From Suillus spraguei (Eukaryota; Basidiomycota; Agaricomycetes; Boletales; Suillaceae): a stretch of DNA of 64,000 nucleotides. The stretch is taken from assembly GCA_016800925.1 (NCBI GenBank), contig JABCPU010000002.1:434001-498000 (forward strand). The letters are read 5' to 3'. Under the pieces are notes generated by a model. That model saw only the letters and a list, made by a program, of their open reading frames with translations. It had not been told where the DNA came from and searched no databases. A program made the position numbers and the translations under genes. Shown one piece after another: positions 1-9,747 of this stretch; within the stretch, counting starts at the first letter, position 1; each line of letters starts with the position of its first letter.

Positions 1-83
1 GGATCGCGGTGAGGGGGCTTGGAAGTTGTCGGTTTGGATGTGACTTTGACGGGCTGAGGTTCTCGGAACTTGGTAGGGGCCAT
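1..83 (-). CDS. 5' end of a truncated gene, unknown product
   Basis: Reading the minus strand from an ATG at 83, the frame stays open to the window edge for 27 codons. The peptide begins MAPTKFREPQPVKV and is rich in Pro, Lys, Thr and Ser, like the disordered N-terminus of a nuclear or cytoskeletal protein. Only the start is present, so no function can be given. It would be transcribed away from LEU1's 3' end, which lies 245 bp to the right. It could also be a chance reading frame. Confidence 0.35.
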   Translation of the reverse strand, partial: MAPTKFREPQPVKVTSKPTTSKPPHRD

Positions 84-327
84 TCTTCGTCGTCCGTAGC
101 TACAAGCAATATTTAGGAAACGAAAATACAGCAGTGCTTTATTAAATACTTATGTAAAATTCAGAAGCACTGACCGTATCAGGTGTTACTATTAGGCGGA
201 AAACATGTGGACACCGATAAGCACAATCCTGCGCGGTAACGAAATTCATTTGATCCAAGTACAAGTACAAGTACATAATATTATACGTAGATCCCAGTAA
301 TAGGATATTTCTCGCCAAAGTTGTGCT

Positions 328-3030
328 TCACCATTCCATCTTCTTGCCCTTTTTTATGCCCGCAACCGGAATCTTCTGACCTTGGTATCCGAATCCGTCT
401 AACCACGACCAGAGAGCGCTGCGTTTTTCCTCAAATGAAGTAATCGCCTCCTCCCTCTGCAGAGTCAGGCCGATATCGTCTAACCCGTTGACAAGGCAGT
501 GTCGCCTAAATGGATCGATGCTGAAGGTGATAGCCGGTTTTCCACTACGTCTAACTTCCTGCTTCTCGAGGTCCACCTCAATCTCAATGCCTGCCTCAGC
601 ATCCGTAGCGAGGTCCTTGCAGTCCTTCTCAGACAAGGGCAAGGGCAGCATGCCATTTTGCATCGTGTTGTTACGGAAAATTTCTGCAAAACTTGGCGCA
701 ATTACGCAGCGGATTCCGAAGTCATTCCTGTTGAAGATTTTATGAGTAGGTCATAACGTGCAAAAATACAAGGTGCTCACAGAGCCCAAGGCGCGTGCTC
801 CCGGGAGCTACCACAACCGAAGTTTTTGCCGGTGCAGATGAGAATCTTGGCTTGGTCGTATGGAGACTTGTTAAGAACAAAATCCGTCTTTTCCCCGGTT
901 TTTGGGTCAAAGCGATGAGCGAAGAACAAAGCGTTGGCAAGACCGGTCCGCTTCAGAGTTTTCAAAAACTGCTTCGGGATGATCATGTCGGTGTCAACAT
1001 TTTCCTGATGCAAAGGCGCAGCAATGCCTTTCACAATAATGAATTTCGAGACTGCGGAGCCAGAAGAAGCAGGCGGCAAAGAGGTAGGGATTGCAGTCTG
1101 GGTATGCGATGGGGGCCCTGGTCTAGTTGCAGGTCCGGTAAACTCGGTCAGGAAGTCTAGGGCACTGGCGAGAGTCAACTTAGGACCAGCAGCAACTTTT
1201 TCCTCTGCTTCTGCACCAAAAAACTTGCGAACATCTGTCAGCTTGCCTGTCATAGCTGCCGCCGCAGCCATAGCAGGGCTGACGAGGTGCGTACGACCAC
1301 CGGCACCCTGACGGCCTTCGAAGTTGCGATTGCTAGTACTAGCACAGCGCTCACCAGGGGCCAACTGATCTGGATTCATGCCCAGGCACATCGAGCACCC
1401 AGCCTCGCGCCAGTCAAACCCTGCACGTTTAAAGATAGCGTCTAACCCTTCCACTTCAGCGTGCTGTTTAATCAGACCGGATCCGGGAACAACCATGGCA
1501 TGTACATTTGAGGCGACCTTAGCATCCGGACCGGCGGCGAGGACAATCCGGGCAGCGGATCGAAGATCTTCTATGCGGCTGTTTGTGCAAGAGCCAATAA
1601 ACACTTTCTGAACGGAAAGTTCCTCCATGGGCGTGTTTGCTTGCAGGCCCATATAGGCCAAGGCCCTCTCTGCCGATGCACGTTTCGCAGGGTCGGACAT
1701 GGTAGACGGATCGGGGACCTTGCCAGTAATCGCGACGACATCCTGGGGGGAGGTGCCCCAGGTGACGGTAGGAGGGATGTCTGCGGCGTTTATGTTGACT
1801 TCAATGTCAAACTTAGCATCTTCGTCACTCTTGAGAGTCCTCCAGTATGCCTCTGCACGGTCCCATTCCTCGCCTTTGGGAGCAAGAGGACGGTTCCGCA
1901 AATAGGCAAAAGTGATCTCGTCGGGTGCAACCATGCCTGCACGAGCACCAGCTTCGATGCTCATATTGCAAACACTCATGCGAGCTTCTATGCTCATGTT
2001 ACGGAATACCGAGCCGGCATACTCGATAACACTTCCGGTACCACCAGCGGTTCCGATGACACCGATGATGTGTAAAATGACGTCTTTTGAGCCAACACCT
2101 TCGGCAAGCTCACCATCAACGGTGATGCGCATGTTTTTACCTTTCCTCTGCAAGAGAGTTTGGGTAGCGAGAACATGTTCCACCTCTGAGGTTCCAATAC
2201 CGAATGCCAGGGAACCAAAGGCACCATGTGCTATTGCAATTAAATCAACTTCAACTCACATCAACGAGTAGCATGTTAAACGTACTTGAGGTGTGTGAGT
2301 CACCGCACACGCAAGTAATGCCAGGCAACTGATAAGGTTCAATCAACCCGTGTTATTACATCTAATAGATATGAAGACTTACCGTGAAGCCTTGCTCGGG
2401 ACCAATGACGTGCACAATACCTGGAAAGTACCGATGTCGTTTAGTGTTCGTAAACACTAAGCTGGATTAATTCAAACCTTGGCGCTTGTCAGATAACCCA
2501 AAATAAGTCAACCCGAAGTCCTTTACGTTCTCCTCCAGTTGCATGACCTGCGCACGCGAGTCGGGTTCGGCGACAAAGGTATCCACGGACTTGTAGCTCT
2601 TCCGGGAAATGGTGCTGTTGCGATGTTAATCTATGCAAAGCAAACATGTATCATTCAACATACGGAATGTTATGATCCACAGTGGCAAGAGTGCAGTCTG
2701 GACGGCGAACGGGCCTACCAGCATTCTTCCTAAGTCCCCGTCAGCATAACGTCATGAAAGTCAGCTTGATAGTTATGCTTACAAGCCTTCAAACGCCTGA
2801 GGGCTGGTGACCTCATGGACAAGATGACTGCGACACAGTGAATTTACATGAATGAGGTAGAAAGCTCATTGGCCTACCGGTCGATGTAAATGAGGGCAAG
2901 GCCGTCTTCGTTCACATCTCTATCTGTCGATCAATATATGTCTGATAGACGGACAGGGGGAGCCTCACACGACATGATCGTCCCATATTTTATCATAAAG
3001 AGTTCGAGGACCAGCGATTGTACCAGGCAT
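328..3030 (-). CDS. LEU1: 3-isopropylmalate dehydratase (alpha-isopropylmalate isomerase)
   Basis: Second step of leucine biosynthesis: isomerises 2-isopropylmalate to 3-isopropylmalate with a [4Fe-4S] cluster. Fungi carry the large (LeuC) and small (LeuD) parts in one chain, as here. The start ATG at 3030 gives [21 protein letters not shown], followed by short exons reading [26 protein letters not shown] and [13 protein letters not shown]. The main exon (about 780-2183) holds the cluster motifs [16 protein letters not shown] and [13 protein letters not shown] and the arginine-containing [20 protein letters not shown] low-complexity linker leads to the LeuD swivel domain with [16 protein letters not shown] and [11 protein letters not shown]. 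The last exon reads [17 protein letters not shown] and ends at 328. At least five introns. Full length for the family; no missing key residue seen. Confidence 0.95.
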
Positions 3031-3424
3031 GATGTTGAGATAAACGGTAGTGGGGGAAATAAATGATAACACTGGTAGATGACTACGATATAAAGCAGGC
3101 TTTTGTTAGACAAAGTTGCTCGGCCGATCAAATAAAATTCGGCCGGTGCCCGATTTGGGAATGAATAATTGCAGAACCGTGATCATGAGACAGATCGGAG
3201 AACTTACTACATAGCTGGGCCGAGCAACACAAATCAGTGGCGTTGAATTCTATAACATGCTAGTCCGCAGCGCTCGCGATGCTTTATCGCCATTTGGATA
3301 ATCTTCAACCCCACTTTTAAATTACGAGCTGGCAATCTACAAGTTGGATGTGCTCGATGAGTGCTCGACGAGCGGTGTTTGATTTTAGGCGACCGCTTAG
3401 TGTCGCTTAAGTTCGGGTTTGAAT

Positions 3425-3669
3425 ATGCATCTACAAAGCCTATCAGACATACTAGCAGTACCAATAGATCTAATTCGTTCGACTAAATCATTCTTTGGGA
3501 AAAACGAGAGCATCATACACTCCAGGATGAGTGTACTACTGAAGTTGTAAGTGTTCGTAAGTGTCCGTAATGCGCGTAAGTTAAGCGAGAAGTTTTGGTG
3601 TTTTGCAGTTCGCCAAATACCTCCATCAGAACAGGGGCATCAGGTCAGACGCTTTCATCAATCGCCTAG
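3425..3669 (+). CDS. small two-exon gene, 60 residues, unknown function
   Basis: Exon 1 (3425-3546) starts at ATG and reads MHLQSLSDILAVPIDLIRST, then KSFFGKNESIIHSRMSVLLK. A textbook donor (GTAAGT) opens a 62-nt intron ending TTTTGCAG at 3608. Exon 2 (3609-3669) joins in frame, reads FSPNTSIRTGASGQTLSSIA and stops at TAG. The join restores phase exactly (122 + 61 nt = 61 codons). The first half looks like an amphipathic helix, the tail is Ser/Thr-rich. It lies on the plus strand between LEU1 (divergent, ATG at 3030) and TFIIIC5 (convergent, ends 3837). I do not recognise a family. Composition and clean splicing favour a real gene, but it is short. Confidence 0.5.
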
Positions 3670-3836
3670 CGCCTTGTCTACAGGAAATGTCAACCATTTG
3701 TAAGTATGACAATGTATCATCCACGACTACATGATTTTTGTTATTGAAATCGAAATACCATATCACAACGCATCACATCATCGTGAATTGTCTGGGGTCT
3801 GCGAACTTCGACCGCCATACATCTCCCGTCGATTCG

Positions 3837-5918
3837 CTAAAAGAGTTCTGGCATTTCGATCAAGAGTTGCTTGCAGTCTCGCAGCCTGTGAGAAAGTAGA
3901 GGATAAGGGTGTGTATCATGAGATAAGACCTGCAAATACGCACAGCCGCATCTTCCGGTCGCAAAGCCCCTTTAGCCATGTTATGTTTGCCGAATTTCAG
4001 GCGCTTGATCCGAGTGGTTTGTGACTTGCCGGCATCCTGTCCCAGGAGAGCTTCACATTCCTCCTCTGTTGCCACATACCCTTGCAATAGTGAGAAAAAC
4101 TTGTGTCGGAGAACGGTCTTGATTCTTTCCAGTGCCTGTGTACTATACCACCCATCTCGTTCCTACCAATGCACGTTATCAGTGAAAGCTCGTCTTCACA
4201 TCATCAGCAACCCACATCACAGACTTCCCGAAGGTTTTCATCATCTTCGATCATCTCCTTTAACATAGGGTCGTGAATATCGCATAATTGAAACGCGGCT
4301 GTCTCTTTAGTAAGAGTGTTCCCATCAAATATGTGCGATTTACTAGTGATCATTTACATTGAGCCAGATAGTGACAATTATGAAAGCTTACCGCCGATCG
4401 GCCTCAAATGACTCCTCTTGCTCGATGGACCTGTTAATGTATGTGGCAGCTGACCTGCCCTCTTGCCGACGCGCGACAACGGAGGCTCGTGCCACGGGGT
4501 GGTTGGCATTCCGAAAATATATCCGTTGATATCTTCAGGCCTTGACAGTGAGTGTTGCCAATGGCAATGCGTACAAAACTCACATTCGAGCATCCGATTC
4601 TTTCCGAGGGTCGTATTTAAATCGAATCATTGCATCTCGCCATGGTCCATCTGAGAACATATATCCAGACAAAGGCATGATGACTTTCGAGCTGTAGTCG
4701 CTGGTTAGACTTTTTGTGGTCGTATGATGTAGCACGTACTTATGTATTTCTCTCAATTCGGCAGGCGAAAACTGATTGTAAAGAGCAGCGCGAGTCCACA
4801 CAGGACGTTCATTCATGAACTACTCAACTGAGCCAGTAATCAAACAAGGATAAAGGAGCAGCTCACTTCCAGTATTCGATTCAAAAGTTCACTATTAGCT
4901 TGAGTGCGTACATTTTCAACTGTCGGAGGAGGGCCCTCAGGAACCTATTGCAGAGAATCAGAAATGTTGCAGAAGTACGAGAGGATAAGCCGAACATTGG
5001 GATCGTTGAAACTGATTGTCATTGGCCCATAACCTTTCCATCGGCCCTTATTGATGAGCCTCTTGCGCTCTTCACCAGTTTCTTCATTGACGAGGGACGT
5101 CACAATTGAGGCAGGGTTTGGCTTGAAGCTATGGGCCGGTCAACAATTTAGATGAGAATGAGTAGAGGCACGCACTTGTAGTTTTGTGGTACATTTTGAC
5201 GGCTGAACAGCGGAGGGGGAAACAACCGCAAGTTGCTACGAGGTCCAGAAGCTTGCTCGCTTTGCTCTGTCAATGCTGGGTCCAGCTCGGGTGGGTGGAT
5301 AGACCCTGGAACTACATAGTCTTCTTTTTCCTCCGAAATTGAATATTGTCGGATTGCATCAACTTCGGAATGTCAGGGCTGCGGATCAACCGACTGAGAC
5401 ACTCTGCTCACCATCCATCCGGTCCATCGCCAGGCGCAGCTGTGCCAGAGGATCATTCATGTCAGGCTGAAACTGATAATCCGCCATACCTTATAATTGC
5501 AAACATATTAGTGAGACACCTGCAAACGTGGGTTGGACTTACTACGAAACCGTGCGGTCTTCGGGATGATACCCACCGCCTCTGCAGTGAACTCCCCAAC
5601 ACATTCCCCATCTGGGTGTCTTCGTTTCCGTCTTACAACTTTCAATAGAATATTGTTGGTGCTGACTATATCGCCCGGTATTGGGTGTGCAAATGGATTC
5701 CCTGGTCGTAGGTTGAGTTCAAGAAGCGCCTCATTCTTGGCCGCGGTGCGTTTGAACGCGGTGTCAAGGCGTGAGGGCCCTCCAAGATTACTCACCGCCG
5801 ATGGAACAGATTCGGGTTTGACATAACCCGGATATTCGATAGAATAGAATGGTGTAGATGGTAAGGACCTTTCTGAGGCTTCGGAACGTATTGTGGAGGG
5901 TCCTGCCTCATCCGACAT
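3837..5918 (-). CDS. TFIIIC subunit 5 (Tau95/GTF3C5/Sfc1 type)
   Basis: Subunit of transcription factor IIIC, which binds the A/B boxes of tRNA genes and recruits TFIIIB and RNA polymerase III. The N-terminal exon (5508-5918) contains FYSIEYPGYVKPE and then LELNLRPGNPFAHPIPGDIV followed by STNNILLKVVRRKRR, the dimerisation-region signature of the family. A central exon near 4580-4816 reads NERPVWTRAALYNQF and later GYMFSDGPWRDAMIRFKYDPRK, the DNA-binding-domain hallmark. The C-terminal exons give RIKRLKFGKHNMAKGALRPED and AAVRICR|LRDCKQLLIEMPELF, ending at 3837 after a 44-nt intron. About eight exons. The region 4860-5350 is divergent and its exon edges are uncertain. Confidence 0.88.
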
Positions 5919-6023
5919 GACCGTAACTGCAAAGGGTTAACAGGAGTTTACGATGGCAACACAAGACAAGTCACTCGAATCAGATACTAGGACTATTAGG
6001 TGCTTATTTTACACTATAGTAGC

Positions 6024-6544
6024 TCATTTCAATTCCCTCCAGCCTTCTTCGACAGGCCCATAAGCTCCTGTATAGTATCCTGGCAAAAGCAAATTGACAA
6101 GAGCGCAAACCTCTAAGAAAAGATTCCTCACCTGCGAAGTGAGATCCACACCCGCCTTTTGCAACTCAGATACAACTTTCTGCGCTGCTTCCCTAAACTC
6201 CGAGTTCGCAGCCAACTTCATCATCTGGAACGTCGAAGGTGGAGTGTTAGCGTCGATCCCTGGAAGTAAAATGGATGAATATGTGTGAATAAGCAAATAA
6301 TTCACAACTAACCTTGAGCCCTCATGAGTTCCGCAAAATCTCGGAGCGCCATCAGAGCCTCTGGTTTATCTGCAAGTTTCCCGAATATTGAAGTGTTCTT
6401 GAACTGCGAAAGGAAGGCGTCTTCATTTTCTGAGGCTTGTAGTCTCGGAGTGTAGGAGAATGTTCGGCGACAGCGGAGGAGTGCCAGTGAAGTCGGACGA
6501 ACCGGTCGTCTTGCTGAAAGTAATGCTCGACGTACGTGGTTCAT
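6024..6544 (-). CDS. small mitochondrial-type hypothetical protein
   Basis: Two exons. Exon 1 starts at 6544 with an Arg-rich, acid-free leader (MNHVRRALLSARRPVRPTS, then LALLRCRRTFSYTP) typical of a mitochondrial presequence with a cleavage-like RTFSY site. It continues ENEDAFLSQFKNTSIFGKLADKPEALMALRDFAELMRAQ. A short intron (about 6250-6311) joins G|IDANTPPSTFQMMKLA; the second exon is helical and ends GAYGPVEEGWRELK at 6024. About 150 residues. No catalytic motif is visible; the family is unknown to me. Its start lies 97 bp from that of PSF3, head to head, so the two probably share a promoter. Confidence 0.72.
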
Positions 6545-6641
6545 GATAGAGGGGGCTTAAAACAACTGTGCGCGTGAGTGTTGATCCGTACCAAAGTAAA
6601 TAAACTTCAGCCACAAACGCGTTTTGACGAACTCGGCCACC

Positions 6642-7521
6642 ATGGATAACGACTACTTTTCTATTGATGCCATCCTAGCTGAAAATCAGGTTTGTGTCAT
6701 GTCAACGTACTTAATATTCTAATACTCAATATCTAGTATAGAAAATACAGTGTACTTTCAAAGTCGATATCCCTGACATGGGTCACCTCGCGGGTGGATC
6801 TGACCACGATGTGCGCGTCTCAATTACTCTTTCCACGTGTATCATCATTGTTCAAGCTACCTTAGATCAAATCATTAACGAAGGCTCCAATACCGATATG
6901 GCTGGCCTATATCATGTTGTTCTCGTGCGTCTAAGTCATATCCAGTAGCCACAAGAACAAACGGATCTTCAGTGACTGGGCTGACTTCACTATCCCGTCA
7001 CCCTTTGGCACGCGGGTAAGAAACGCGCTCAAGGCTGAGCCTCGGAGTGTAAAGCTATCCAACCTGGTTGGTGCGGGTGGACTATGGTACGGGTTTGGAA
7101 AGATGGTCATGGACATGTGAGTCTCGCCATCGATTTCAGGGAGCATGCTTGACTGGCTATAAGTTTGAGTGAAGAGCAGGCAAATGGTATATCAGAAGTG
7201 CTAACAAAGGTACATGGCCTGCATATGTTGCATGATATTGTCAATAGCCGCTTTTTTTCAGGCCTTCAAAGGACGGTTGCTGGAGGTGATTGATCAAGCG
7301 CAGCATTTCGCGGCGCTTGGGCCTGCAGGAGGAGGAGGACCTTCTGCCGATACCGCACAGTCATTCAGAGAAGGGCTTGATGGTACAGAGAGGGAATGTC
7401 AGTACTGTTGAAGACTATGGCTTGGACGCTTACTCACCAGTCTGTAGTGTTTGCGCTGGCTCAAGAAAGCGCAAAACGAATGAAACGTTGGCATGAAGGA
7501 AATGACAAGGCACGTCGATGA
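6642..7521 (+). CDS. PSF3: GINS complex subunit PSF3
   Basis: GINS (Sld5-Psf1-Psf2-Psf3) binds Cdc45 and MCM2-7 to form the CMG replicative helicase. ATG at 6642 sits in a strong context (CCACCATGG). Exon 1 reads MDNDYFSIDAILAENQ, exon 2 (6742-6810) KIQCTFKVDIPDMGHLAGGSDHD, exon 3 IKSLTKAPIPIWLAYIMLF. These are the hallmark N-terminal B domain and the start of the helical A domain of Psf3. Later exons give SDWADFTIPSPFGTRVRNAL, LVGAGGLWYGFGKMVMDI and the C-terminal LAQESAKRMKRWHEGNDKAR, stop at 7521. Seven exons, six introns. Length about 220 residues, normal for the family. Confidence 0.93.
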
Positions 7522-7569
7522 AGATTTCTAAAATTTGCTCTGCGTCATGTACACAGTGTATACCATACA

Positions 7570-7911
7570 TCATTGTTCTTTTTTGTCTGTATTCTTCTCC
7601 ATACTGGTCGTCACATTCACAGGAGGAACTTTCTTAAGCTCTTGCACAAACCTATGCATTGACTTCAGTTTACTGTCCAATATTTGTATGCCCAACACAA
7701 CGTACCATTTTACGCTCGCCCACAGAGCTAGTTGGATACCCATCAGAACGAAGAAGTGTGGATTGCCTTTTGTTAGGTACGCTGACCAAAGGAAGACGAT
7801 GAATAGCAGTGCAAATGCAGCATCGACAGCGAAAAGAAATGTTGGATGAAGAGATGAACCTGGTCTCAGAATGAGGGAAACGAACGAGGGCTCTTCTGAG
7901 TCTGATGTCAT
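7570..7911 (-). CDS. Pkr1-like V-ATPase assembly factor
   Basis: Single-exon protein of 113 residues, start ATG at 7911 (MTSDSEEPSFVSLILRPGSS). It has two predicted membrane segments: PTFLFAVDAAFALLFIVFLW and, after YLTKGNPHF, FVLMGIQLALWASVKWYVV. The pattern PG-S-P-hydrophobic helix-TNGNxHF-hydrophobic helix matches Pkr1, the ER protein that assists assembly of the V-ATPase Vo sector in yeast. The tail is charged and Lys-rich (MEKNTDKKEQ), as in Pkr1. Convergent with PSF3, 48 bp apart. Assignment is by remembered family pattern; overall identity to yeast would be low. Confidence 0.68.
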   Translation of the reverse strand: MTSDSEEPSFVSLILRPGSSLHPTFLFAVDAAFALLFIVFLWSAYLTKGNPHFFVLMGIQLALWASVKWYVVLGIQILDSKLKSMHRFVQELKKVPPVNVTTSMEKNTDKKEQ

Positions 7912-8299
7912 GTTCTTCGAGTAGCAGAATAAGAATAAGTGAATATGCAGTTGGTTTGCGGAAGCCTCTTCGGAAGTGAAAAGTTGTATTATAATTGGTG
8001 GTTGAGGCTCTCCACCGGCCGGCACCCCGCACCGCCGGAACATTCCATACAAGTACTACATAATGTCATTACAAATTATAAGGACTATTTGAGAATTCTG
8101 ACTAGCCTGGAGACTATTCAGGAGACTACAAGGTCACCTGCTACCCAGGGAAGGACAGTGACTTGTTCCACCATAGCAAAGATCGGGGAGGTGGGTCGGA
8201 CCTGACTCTGAATCGAACCATCGTACTCCAATGGTTAAGGGCCAACGCTATAACTGTGTTCAGAAATCTCAGGCAAACCGGACTTGGACCCTCTAGTTG
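7912..8299 (+). other. intergenic, no gene seen
   Basis: About 390 bp between the Pkr1-like gene and the unrecognised gene ending at 8300. Short open stretches only. It carries a weak, broken tRNA-like patch near 8195-8250 (see rejected items). Confidence 0.5.
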
Positions 8300-9368
8300 T
8301 CACCAGACAAATGTAATTGCAAGTTTCTCACAGCGGCTGTGTATTTGTTCTGGAACTTCTGACCACTGCCACATGATATCCGATTTAATGTCACTGCCTT
8401 GCTTGTGTAGGGTGAGAGTACAGCGGCGTACTCCACTTCCATCAGATAGAGAATCAATTTCTGGGTCGGCTGATGGAGTAGATCAGCAAGGCGAACCAAA
8501 AGAAAACAAATGAGTAATACATCGATCAAACGTGCCTACCCACTCAAAATACTTGTGCACCAGAAAAGCGACGGATTCGGGTCGAGGTGTTTCATCACTG
8601 TTCTCTTCTCCGTCGAACACGGGGAATGTTGGGGTTCGTAGGACGGGAAGCTTCAGTTGATTAAGCTGTGAATCAAAAAGAGTGAAACGCATAGGAGTTC
8701 TAAATAACATTATATGCTCAGTTCATCAATAGAATATTGCACTGCCATCCAACGCACTGTGATTCTGGGGAGAGGAAACTTGCCAAAGCCAACGCGTGGC
8801 TAACAAGCTGGAGATACGATGCGATAGTGTGCCTTGGCAACAACCGAATTTCCTAAAAACCTGAGGCATACAGTAAGAGCGAATAATACATACGGTTTGT
8901 TTTCATTCACGGGCAAAAAGTACGCAGATAGCTCGTGTAAGACGAGCAACGACGGAACAGAATCTAGAGTTGCTTTGGCATCGAGAGGTACAGGATCGGA
9001 GGCCCTGTATGTTCTAAACGCAGATAATAGCAGGACCAGGTGATTTGGGGTTGGAGGATAGCTGAGGGTTGGGCAAATCGATCACATTACCCCATACCCA
9101 TACATGAAACAAGGACCAACAAGATGTCAACTTTGGAACTACTACGAGAAGTGTTCCCTGTTCCGGAATCGGTAAGCAACCATTCGTCGTCGTACTCCCG
9201 GAGGCTGTGTATGAGAGCCTGTCGAGCAGAAGAAAGAAGTAAAGCCTTGGCACCCGTTGGAACCGACAGACACATGTGAATTGGTGCTGAAGGGTGATAG
9301 TTTCCTTGTACTATGAGAGAATTATAGGATGGCAGGGACGGATCAGACGTGGGGAACATTCGAGCCAT
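8300..9368 (-). CDS. unrecognised multi-exon protein, possibly a RecA-fold paralogue
   Basis: Exon 1 from ATG 9368 (or 9359) reads MFPTSDPSLPSYNSLIVQGN, later SVPTGAKALLLSSARQALIH and EYDDEWLLTDSGTG. Further exons give YRASDPVPLDAKATLDSVPS, LLVLHELSAYFLPVNENKP, TIASYLQLVSHALALASFL, TPMRFTLFDSQLNQLKLPVL and ESVAFLVHKYFEW. The last exon reads KQGSDIKSDIMWQWSEVPEQ and stops at 8300. About 290 residues, at least five exons; two junctions (about 8720-8760 and 9050-9110) are unclear. LLVLHELSAYF resembles the Walker-B strand of RecA/KaiC folds (as in Shu-complex or Elp6 proteins), but no Walker A lysine motif is visible. I infer only a possible RecA-like fold. Confidence 0.5.
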
Positions 9369-9747
9369 GGCGATGACAGTTCCTGTGCGGTTGAAGACAG
9401 TCTATCCGACACGTGATTAGCGCGTACAATGAAGCGCCGCGAACATTCTCTGCAAGAACTTCCATTAAGCAGTGATTGCACGTTGAAGTAATCTTGGGAG
9501 TAACAATCCCCGCGCTCCTTTGGAATGTTCTTATATTCTTTATGTGTAGGTGCAGAATTTTTCCGCAGAACTCGCACGTCATGTTCCTGAGCGTCAATCC
9601 ACACACGAGCACATACTATGCCGCATGTTGCAAGGTGCACAGCAGTATATAAACTGCGGTCAACTTACGATTAGGTAGGTTGCGCCTCCTCGACTTCCCT
9701 TTCTCAACTGACGTTCCTATCCTGACTCCTGAGCCATATTGTTATTA
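9369..9747 (+). other. shared 5' region between two divergent genes
   Basis: About 380 bp between the starts of the minus-strand gene at 9368 and the kinase gene at 9748. A TATA-like stretch (AGTATATAAACTG) lies at about 9643-9655, roughly 95 bp upstream of the kinase ATG, and is followed by pyrimidine-rich sequence, a common arrangement at fungal start sites. No coding evidence was found. Confidence 0.5.

Noticed and set aside
8195..8255. tRNA-like patch: B-box-like GGTTCGATTC on the minus strand and TGGTTAAGG on the plus strand
   Set aside because: The T stem does not pair, no acceptor stem or anticodon arm closes, and the two signals are on opposite strands. At best a chance match or a very old tRNA relic.
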